Assembly: GCF_000192865.1 (NCBI RefSeq)
Contig: NC_015276.1
Location: forward strand, 3,782,001 to 3,846,000
Direction: 5' to 3'
Source: Marinomonas mediterranea MMB-1
GTDB taxonomy: Bacteria > Pseudomonadota > Gammaproteobacteria > Pseudomonadales > Marinomonadaceae
Length of the DNA: 64,000 nucleotides
Shown: positions 51,918-58,900 of the stretch, piece after piece
Layout: each line of letters begins with the position of its first letter
Numbering within the stretch: the stretch's first letter is position 1
Position numbers and translations under genes: made by a program
Notes under the pieces: generated by a model
Databases searched by the model: none
What the model saw: the letters and a program-made list of their open reading frames with translations, nothing else
Told to the model about the DNA's origin: nothing

Positions 51918-52358
51918 GTTCCCTTGATCTTATCAATAAAGTATAGCACCTAGTGCCACATACAAACCACCTTTTAACAGTTGTTATTCATGCTGCCTTC
52001 GGCGTGGGCTTGCGCGGCTTTTGGCGCAAGGACTGAACCACAGGGAGCCACGCACGCCCACAAGCTAGTTTTTGGCTGTATGGGCATATCCGTGCGATTT
52101 GTTTGAGCTTAACTGAAGCAGTTTTGATTGTGTTTTGGCTTTGGAGCTTAGGCTTTCCGCCCCTTATTTTAGTAAACACGTAATTTAGCGGCGTTTTTTT
52201 CGCCGCTAAATTTACTCTTACCCCACGGCTATTTGTGGGGCAAGGGCAGTGCAGCGGAAGTTGATTGACATGAAGTGGCAGGCCGTTTACCGCGTAGTTT
52301 TTCGGTGAACGGACCGAACGCAATGCAACTGAAGTGTACTGAGCAAGTTGTCTTCGTC
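51918..52358. other. Hairpin-rich non-coding region next to a decayed RHS fragment
   Basis: 441 nt with no convincing gene; the longest frame has the composition of chance translation. It is dense in structure: CTTGCGC/GCGCAAG (52009-52030), a perfect 12-bp stem AATTTAGCGGCG/CGCCGCTAAATT (52182-52193 and 52201-52212), CCCCAC/GTGGGG (52221-52240) and CCGTTTACCG/CGGTGAACGG (52283-52292 and 52303-52312). It directly replaces the expected 3' end of the RHS fragment. Candidate explanations are a mobile repeat family member or an integron attC-like site; neither is proven. Confidence 0.5.
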
Positions 52359-52730
52359 TGATTCGGACAGTACTGGTAAGCATTGAGGCCGCCACGTAAC
52401 CCAATTGGATCGTGGGTGATGTATCGACCTGCATGTGGGTCGTAGTAGCGGTGTAGGTTTTGATAGAGCCCGGTTTCTTTGTCTTCGTATTGCCCTTGGA
52501 ATCTGAGTCTGGGATCGTATTGATCGCTGCTATGCTCTTCTTAATAACCGTTTTTTTGAAAACCTACTTTTTGGCTTTTACGCTTGCCGTAGGGTTCGAA
52601 GTCATCTGTCCAAAGTGTTTCACCTGTGTCGTGTCGGTACACGGCAATAGGGGTGCCGAGGTGGTCGGTTTCGATATTTTGAACGCCAGTATCTCGGTCA
52701 TAGAGTGTGATAGGTGCGTGGCTATTGAAT
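52359..52730 (-). pseudogene. Decayed RHS core fragment (fourth tip cassette)
   Basis: In the minus-strand frame this encodes the end of an RHS core: a region equivalent to the inter-repeat KSQKVGFQKNGY, an in-frame stop, then QYDPRLRFQGQYEDKETGLY and the YYDPHAGRYITHDPIG motif with the RGGLNAYQYCP continuation. It stops before VEWIDPLGL, so the autoproteolysis site and any toxin are missing. The RGG variant and the GFQK-like insert make it more like the full-length RHS gene than like the two live orphan cassettes. It is a relic, with no start or immunity gene of its own. Confidence 0.8.
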
Positions 52731-52817
52731 TCATTCCGCTTTTTTTTGACTTCGCTAAATACAGTTTTTCTATAAAGAATAATATCTGCTGTCTTTGTAA
52801 TATTTCAAAAAAGAAAA

Positions 52818-52871
52818 CATCGTACAGATATACTTTTCCTCACTTAATGGGAGAAATACATCTGTACGATG
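52818..52871. terminator. Long-loop hairpin after the 72-residue immunity gene
   Basis: CATCGTACAGAT (52818-52829) and ATCTGTACGATG (52860-52871) are perfectly complementary with a 30-nt spacer, beginning 7 nt after the small gene's stop. A terminator role is likely by position, but the long loop and missing T-run make an operator or element end possible. Confidence 0.4.
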
Positions 52872-52877
52872 ATGCTA

Positions 52878-53096
52878 TTATCCATCTTCAATTTCAGCCT
52901 TCACACTTTCCGGAAGCCACTCCCATACTACATTGTAATAAAGAGTACTAATTTCCTTATAATTAGCTTCTGCAAAAGCAATTACAAGCTCTGAGTCTTC
53001 ATACTTCATAGGCTGGTGAAAAAGCGAATTGAGCTTTTCTAATAGGTCAAAAACTCTCTTAACCTCATCAACCGATACATCTACCTTTAAATCCAT
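52878..53096 (-). CDS. Putative immunity protein of the ART-type RHS tip
   Basis: A 72-residue protein of no family I recognise, predicted mostly helical, opening MDLKVDVSVDEVKRVFDLLE and ending VWEWLPESVKAEIEDG. It starts 4 nt after the toxin frame's stop, with AATAGGTGATCAT as ribosome binding site, the position always taken by the cognate immunity gene in RHS cassettes. The role is inferred from that context only. It is followed by a 12-bp hairpin. Confidence 0.6.
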   Translation of the reverse strand: MDLKVDVSVDEVKRVFDLLEKLNSLFHQPMKYEDSELVIAFAEANYKEISTLYYNVVWEWLPESVKAEIEDG

Positions 53097-53100
53097 ATGA

Positions 53101-53925
53101 TCACCTATTTTTCTTAAATGTTGGGTTGCGATTACTTAAATCCACATCCCCTTTGAAAACTCGTTCCGTAGCCCCTGTGATAGGGTTTTCAACCACACTA
53201 AATTCGCTAGAGTTCGCATCAAATTCAACTATATGATTTGCTCTACCACGTCCAATACCTAATTGCTGCTCAACGTCTCTCGGGCTTCCAGGCTTTCCTT
53301 TAGCCTTTACAGTAAACACACTATTTTGGTCGCTAGCCTTAATCATATTTGACTCTTTGATTGCTTGAACACCTTTACTATTAGTAAAATGGCGAACCCT
53401 GTCACCCTTTGCAACATCCCCTTTCTTAGAAGATTCCCCCACCGATTCCTTACAACTCAACCCCAGCGGGTCGATCCATTCTACTGGATTCGGGCAGTAC
53501 TGATAAGCATTGAGGCCGCCGTATAATCCGATTGGATCGTGGGTGATGTATCGACCAGCATGTGGGTCGTAGTAGCGGTGTAGATTTTGGTAGAGTCCGG
53601 TTTCTTTGTCTTCGTATTGCCCTTGGAATCTGAGCTTGGGATCGTATTGACCGCTGCTATCTTCTTGATTGGCTGCTTTTTGGCATTTACGCTTGCCGTA
53701 GGTTTCGAAGTCGCCTGCCCAAAGTGTTTCACCTGTGTCGTGTTGGTACACGGAAATCGGCGTGCCGAGGTGGTCGGTTTCGATATCTTGAACGCCAGTA
53801 TCTCGGTCATAGAGTGCAATCGGTGCGTGGCTATTGGGTTCGTATAGGTAGTAATGTTGCCAGGTTTTGTTGACGAAGTTGTGGTCAGCTTGGCGAACTT
53901 GGATGAGTTTTTTGCCTTGCCACAC
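53101..53925 (-). CDS. Orphan RHS tip with ADP-ribosyltransferase-like (ART-HYD1) toxin
   Basis: A 274-codon frame joining the end of an RHS core to a toxin of about 116 residues. The core part contains YITHDPIGLYGGLNAYQYCP and the autoproteolysis motif WIDPLGLSC. The tip (RVRHFTNSKGVQAIKESNMI, then SPRDVEQQLGIGRGRANHIV) resembles the HYD1-type ADP-ribosyltransferase toxins. The only start in frame is a GTG at 53925 without ribosome binding site; core similarity continues in frame up to about 54018 and a TAG lies at 54034-54036, so the module is a promoterless, startless cassette rather than a normal gene. The linker KESVGESSKKG is shared with the full-length RHS tip. Confidence 0.72.
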   Translation of the reverse strand: MWQGKKLIQVRQADHNFVNKTWQHYYLYEPNSHAPIALYDRDTGVQDIETDHLGTPISVYQHDTGETLWAGDFETYGKRKCQKAANQEDSSGQYDPKLRFQGQYEDKETGLYQNLHRYYDPHAGRYITHDPIGLYGGLNAYQYCPNPVEWIDPLGLSCKESVGESSKKGDVAKGDRVRHFTNSKGVQAIKESNMIKASDQNSVFTVKAKGKPGSPRDVEQQLGIGRGRANHIVEFDANSSEFSVVENPITGATERVFKGDVDLSNRNPTFKKNR

Positions 53926-54034
53926 ATAGCGTTCGCTGTATTGGTACCAGAGTGCGCTGCCATCGTCGGCGAAATATTGTTTTTGATCTTTGTGATAGTC
54001 GGTCTGCCCTTCTGGGCGTTTGGATTGGAAGACC

Positions 54035-54078
54035 TATTAACGTAGTGTAATACATCGTTTTAAGACGTTAAGTATATA
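54035..54078 (-). repeat. Cassette-boundary repeat, copy A
   Basis: 44 nt with the same element order and exact spacing as copy B at 55546-55589: TATTA, 4 variable nt, AGTGTAATAC (54044-54053), then GTTAAGTATATA (54067-54078); 33 of 44 positions agree by eye. It lies about 17-60 nt upstream of the point where RHS-core similarity of the ART cassette begins. Confidence 0.65.
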
Positions 54079-54129
54079 GACAAACATTTTTTATAATACT
54101 AGTTTGCTTCTTCTACTAGGATAAAAAGG

Positions 54130-54154
54130 GCGTATTACGCTTCCAATAATACGC
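54130..54154 (-). terminator. Terminator after the Imm50-like gene
   Basis: On the minus strand GCGTATTA, a 9-nt loop, TAATACGC is followed by CCTTTTTATCC; it lies 12 nt after the immunity gene stop. Confidence 0.75.
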
Positions 54155-54166
54155 TCTATATATAGG

Positions 54167-54556
54167 TCAATCCCACCTGATATCTTCATATGGAGTAACA
54201 CTTACAATTGTAAGGAAGTTAAACTCACAATTCATTGAGAATGGCTCTGCATTTAAAATAATACTTTTATTACCACCATCAAACTCTTCAAAAGAAAACT
54301 CTGAGAACCAACCTGTATTCTTCCCCGAAAAGTCGACTTTATGTACATCACTCAGGCGCAAAGTTACATGGATAGCATTAAATTTATTTACATTCCACTT
54401 TTTAGGATATTTTTTAGGAACATCTTTGGTATTAAATGATATAGAAAGATCACCGCCTTCAAATGCTACCTTCGTAACCTCTATTTCATCTAAAGGAAAT
54501 CCTCCCAAGAACATTGACTCAATCATCTTTCTGTTAGTCGCCAGCTCGAACCACAT
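54167..54556 (-). CDS. Imm50-like immunity protein
   Basis: A 129-residue protein with the pattern of Imm50-type immunity proteins: an N-terminal MWFELATNRKMIESMFLG, a paired beta region VTKVAFEGGDLSISFNTKD followed by PKKYPKKWNV, and a C-terminal VSVTPYEDIRWD. It begins at ATG 54556 with TTGGAGGGTACT upstream, 17 nt after the HNH-type orphan tip, and should protect the producing cell against that tip. The family match is from memory of its pattern. Confidence 0.7.
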   Translation of the reverse strand: MWFELATNRKMIESMFLGGFPLDEIEVTKVAFEGGDLSISFNTKDVPKKYPKKWNVNKFNAIHVTLRLSDVHKVDFSGKNTGWFSEFSFEEFDGGNKSIILNAEPFSMNCEFNFLTIVSVTPYEDIRWD

Positions 54557-54573
54557 AGTACCCTCCAAAAAAC

Positions 54574-55533
54574 TTAAAAATTATAGTGTCCATGAGTATT
54601 AGGAAAGCTCGATGTATTTAAAACCTCTCCAGTCAACTCATCAACACGTCTAACGTTGAAATGAGGTTCCAAACCATGTCCCAAAGCAGCTTTCCTATGC
54701 CCTAAACTATGCTCTTGAATAACAACGGAAACGCCCTTTATATTTTTGAAGTGATATTCTCGCGCTTGCACTGGTAGCCCTTGATCATCTAAAACTTTTT
54801 TTCCGTAGCCATCTAACAAGTCCACATGTTCAACAAGCGGTTTTTGTCCAGCGCCTATATTTGCATCTCTTTTAGCTTGCCTAAAAGCATCTCTCCTACT
54901 TTCAGCCCAGTACGTCGTCTTTTTGTTCTTTTCGGATTTTGTGTCTGGACAATCCTTACAACTCAACCCCAGCGGGTCGATCCATTCTACTGGATTCGGG
55001 CAGTACTGATAAGCATTGAGGCCGCCGTATAATCCGATTGGATCGTGGGTGATGTATCGACCAGCATGTGGGTCGTAGTAGCGGTGTAGATTTTGGTAGA
55101 GTCCGGTTTCTTTGTCTTCGTATTGCCCTTGGAATCTGAGCTTGGGATCGTATTGACCGCTGCTATCTTCTTGATTGGCTGCTTTTTGGCATTTACGCTT
55201 GCCGTAGGTTTCGAAGTCGCCTGCCCAAAGTGTTTCACCTGTGTCGTGTTGGTACACGGAAATCGGCGTGCCGAGGTGGTCGGTTTCGATATCTTGAACG
55301 CCAGTATCTCGATCATAGAGAGCGATCGGTGCGTGGCTATTGGGTTCGTATAGGTAGTAGTGTTGCCAGGTTTTGTTGACGAAGTTGTGGTCGGCTTGGC
55401 GAACTTGGATGAGTTTTTGGTCTTGCCACACATAGCGTTCGCTGTATTGGTACCAGAGTGCGCAGCCATAGTCGGCGAAATATTGTTTTTGGTCTTGTTG
55501 CGAGTCAGTCAATACGCTTGGGCTAATAGGCAT
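54574..55533 (-). CDS. Orphan RHS tip with HNH/EndoVII-type (SHH) nuclease toxin
   Basis: A 319-residue frame: a 13-residue new N-terminus (MPISPSVLTDSQQ), about 180 residues of RHS core end (from DQKQYFAD to WIDPLGLSC), and a 127-residue toxin. The toxin has WAESRRDAFRQAKRDANIG, VQAREYHFKNIKGVSVVIQE, then HSLGH and EPHFNVRR with a closing THGHYNF, the pattern of HNH/endonuclease VII toxins with an SHH signature, expected to cut DNA. The ATG at 55533 has no ribosome binding site. It is followed by its own immunity gene. The core is almost identical to that of the ART cassette and unlike the full-length RHS gene. Confidence 0.78.
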   Translation of the reverse strand: MPISPSVLTDSQQDQKQYFADYGCALWYQYSERYVWQDQKLIQVRQADHNFVNKTWQHYYLYEPNSHAPIALYDRDTGVQDIETDHLGTPISVYQHDTGETLWAGDFETYGKRKCQKAANQEDSSGQYDPKLRFQGQYEDKETGLYQNLHRYYDPHAGRYITHDPIGLYGGLNAYQYCPNPVEWIDPLGLSCKDCPDTKSEKNKKTTYWAESRRDAFRQAKRDANIGAGQKPLVEHVDLLDGYGKKVLDDQGLPVQAREYHFKNIKGVSVVIQEHSLGHRKAALGHGLEPHFNVRRVDELTGEVLNTSSFPNTHGHYNF

Positions 55534-55545
55534 AAAAATACGATG

Positions 55546-55589
55546 TATTAGAACAGTGTAATACGCCGTATTGAAATGTTAAGCATATA
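55546..55589 (-). repeat. Cassette-boundary repeat, copy B
   Basis: Copy of the 44-nt element at 54035-54078: TATTA (55546-55550), AGTGTAATAC (55555-55564) and GTTAAGCATATA (55578-55589) at identical spacing. It lies just upstream of the HNH cassette's ATG and about 50 nt downstream of the first immunity gene. An adjacent CGATGTATTA at 55541-55550 makes a partial palindrome with GTAATACG. Confidence 0.65.
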
Positions 55590-55639
55590 AACATTCGCGA
55601 GTAACACCTACGCAGCCTACCGTAACTCACATATATCTC

Positions 55640-55933
55640 CTATGGAACCTTCTCATTAGGAAAAACTCTATTCCAAAGGCTTTCCACTACGTACTCTTTT
55701 GCATCTACCTCATCATCTGCTGGATACACCACGTATTCGTCATTCTCAAGTAAATCTGACCAAGAGATAGACGAATCTTGAAACAGTTGTCTTAACTCAT
55801 CTTCAATATCTGCTCTTTGAACTGGATCATTCAGAACGCTATCTAATGCAGCTATTTCATCACTTTCCTCTAACCCTACATCCACTGAAAAAATAGATAT
55901 TAGTAAATTTCTTAGAGATGGATAATTTTTCAC
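55640..55933 (-). CDS. CdiI-like immunity protein
   Basis: A 97-residue acidic protein (YPSLRNLLISIFSVDVGLEE at the N-terminus, then PVQRADIEDELRQLFQDSS, ending VVESLWNRVFPNEKVP) that resembles the CdiI_2 group of contact-dependent inhibition immunity proteins, partners of RNase A-like CdiA tips. A GTG start at 55933 is preceded by GAGGTAATTGA; the gene begins 4 nt after the full-length RHS stop, so it is the immunity gene of that toxin. Family identification is moderate. Confidence 0.72.
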   Translation of the reverse strand: MKNYPSLRNLLISIFSVDVGLEESDEIAALDSVLNDPVQRADIEDELRQLFQDSSISWSDLLENDEYVVYPADDEVDAKEYVVESLWNRVFPNEKVP

Positions 55934-55937
55934 TCAA

Positions 55938-58900
55938 TTACCTCACTGGAAATATTGTTATGGTTTCCCAAACTTGTTTAGCTGGATCAAATTGGTAAGT
56001 TGCTTGAACACGTCTAAGATTCTCGACGAAATTTGGAGCACCTTGTAATTCTGGCTTCAATTTACTTCCGGCAATTCTCTCGAAACCTCGACCAAGGTCA
56101 ATTCCAAGGTCACCAGCATCAATAGGCCTAACTGTAATTATGGATTTACCCGGATTTTGTCTAATTACCGCCTGCAATACATCATTATTACGCAAAGCTT
56201 GATCTGCATAGATTAACAAATCATCCGAATGGAACGCTGAAGACATCGGTGGCAGAATTGTCTTACCTTTAACAACTTTTACATGTCCATCTGGCGAAAT
56301 TCCTGTTAGCGCTCTGTGCATTAGCTGTTCATTGGTGACGCTACCGCCATGTCGTGCTATTGAATGAGCATTTGGATGGCTGGTTATGAGATCAATATTT
56401 TGTGGATAAATCTTGCTTTGCCCAGCTCCTTTCTTAGAAGATTCCCCCTCCGATTCCTTACAACTCAACCCCAGCGGATCGATCCATTCTACTGGATTCG
56501 GGCAGTACTGGTAAGCATTGAGGCCTCCGCGTAATCCGATTGGATCGTGGGTGATGTATCGACCTGCGTGTGGGTCGTAGTAGCGGTGTAGGTTTTGATA
56601 AAGTCCGGTTTCTTTGTCTTCGTATTGCCCTTGGAATCTGAGTTTGGGATCGTATTGGTCGCCGTTGTATTCTTCTTGATTGCCACCTTTTTGATTACTG
56701 GCTTTTTGAAAACCTGCTTTTTGGCTTTTACGCTTGCCGTAGGTTTCGAAGTCGCCTGTCCAGAGTGTTTCACCTGTGTCGTGTTGGTATACGGCAATGG
56801 GGGTGCCGAGGTGGTCGGTTTCGATATCTTGAACGCCAGTATCTCGGTCATAGAGTACAATCGGTGCGTGGCTATTGGGTTCGTATAGGTAGTAGTGTTG
56901 CCAGGTTTTGTTGACGAAGTTGTGGTCGGCTTGGCGCACTTGGATGAGTTTTTGGCCTTGCCAGACATAACGTTCGCTGTATTGATACCAGAGTTCGCTG
57001 CCATCGTCGGCGAAATATTGTTTTTGGTCTTTGTGGTAGTCGGTCTGCCCTTCTGGGCGTTCGGTTTTATAGACTCGCTTTTCGGTTCGACGACCTAATG
57101 CGTCATATCGATAGTTCAGTGCTTGGGTAAGTTGGCCGTGTTTGCGCTCTTCAAACGCCATAAGCTGGTGTTTGGCGTTGTAGATGAGGCGCTGTTCAAT
57201 GCACTGCTCTTTGCCTTTGCGGATGGTGACAAGGTTACCGTATTGGTCGTAGTCGTAATGACGATCCCCCCAGAATGGCAGTCGGTTTTTGTCCAGTTGG
57301 GTGATGCCTTCTGGAAGGAGGTTGCCTGCCTTGTCTGTCTGATAGTCGGTTTGATCGTCGGTTCGATGACCTGTTTGATCGTCGGTTCGCGGCTCTGTTA
57401 ATTGTGCGTTATTGGATTCTGTCGTGCGTACCTGCGTCAAAAAGTCTCGGTCAGTGTAGCCGTAGTCGATTTGGTGACGTCGGCCGTTTTGGTGCTGTGT
57501 TCGAATGCTTGTTAAGCGTTGTAAGAGGTCGTATTGGTAGCTCTTCTTACGCAGGTCATAAGTCTGTACTATGTGACCATTTCGTTCGCTTAAACTGTGT
57601 GTGTGTTGAGCACTTAGTTGATGGAGGTCGTTGTACTGGTAGTCGGTTTGATGACGCCCTTGTATTTGTTGGGTGATCTGACCAAGGGGGTTGTGTTCAC
57701 GACGTACCACTGGGATCGATTGATAACGGCTGTCGTCATGGGTGATGGCAAGGTGTTCGAGTTGACCTTGTGACCCCCACTGCATTTCTTGGCTGAATCG
57801 CCAAGCGGTTTCAGTGCCATGTCTCAAAAATAGGTAACGTGTGGTGTTCGCCACAGCGTGAAACGCTTGGTAATGAAGGCGTTTAGGTTGGTTTAAGGCG
57901 GTGTAACCTTCGATGTCGATCTGATGACGGAAGTCTTGTACGGCGCCCAATGCCAATGGAAAGGTATGTGTTGCGCTTTCGTTTGTAAGTCGCCCTAAGT
58001 CATCGTATTCAAAACCGATGTTGGCCCATGCGTTATCGGCTTTGTTTAGCTGACCCTGTTGGTCATAGCCATAGTGATGAGAGACGTTTTTACGCGAGTC
58101 GGTCGCGTGTTGATGGTGCTCGGCGATGAGTTGGTCTCGTTCGTCGTATTCGAAACGCGCTTCGATCTCACCTTCGGTTTGACGTATGCGTCGACCACAT
58201 CCGTCGTATTGGTAGTGTACTTCACGGCCGTCTAGGTAATGGTCTTTGATACGACGCTCACAGCCATCGTATTCCATTCGGTGGGCTTGACCATTGCCGT
58301 TGTAGATGGCGACGAGGTTACGTTCTTCGTCGTATTCATAACGTTCACTAGAACCATCTGGTAGGCGCTTTTCCAAGAGCTGCGCAAAGACGCCATACTG
58401 ATAGAGGATCTCTCGACCAACAGGATCTTGGTAGGCAATTACCCGACCGACAGCATCGTATTGGAACTGTTCGGCTAGACCAGTCGTATCGGTTTTAACG
58501 ATGAGGCGGTCTTGATGGTCGTATTGGTAGTGTTCGGTTTGCCCATGCTGGTCGGTGACGCTCTGAACTCGCCCTTCGGTATCGTACTGAATGGTTTGTT
58601 TCGCCAGTAAAGCCGTGCGGTTTTCCGTTTGTTCACTTTGGCCCTGTTTATTTTGGGCTTGCTCACTTTGAGTTTGTTGATGTTGGCCGCCATCATACAA
58701 GGCATACTCAATCGGCTCCGGCCAGACGGTATGCCATTTGTAACGGTGCAATCGTCCTTGTGGGTCAAGGTAAGAGGACAGGGTCAGTTCGTCGTAGTGC
58801 CACTCTTCTTCTATGCTAGGCTGTTGCTGGTTCGGCGGTGTGATGGTTCGGCGAATCAGTTGTTCGTATCGATCGTAGGTAAAGCGGGTAATTTGGCCGT

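Noticed and set aside
52182..52212. Simple intrinsic terminator
   Set aside because: The loop itself is the T-run and no T-tract follows the stem on either strand; no intact gene ends here.
51988..52434. 148-codon frame that could be read as a protein
   Set aside because: It runs from the decayed RHS fragment, out of its coding frame, into the hairpin-rich element; composition (many Lys, Gln, Pro, Ser) looks like chance translation.
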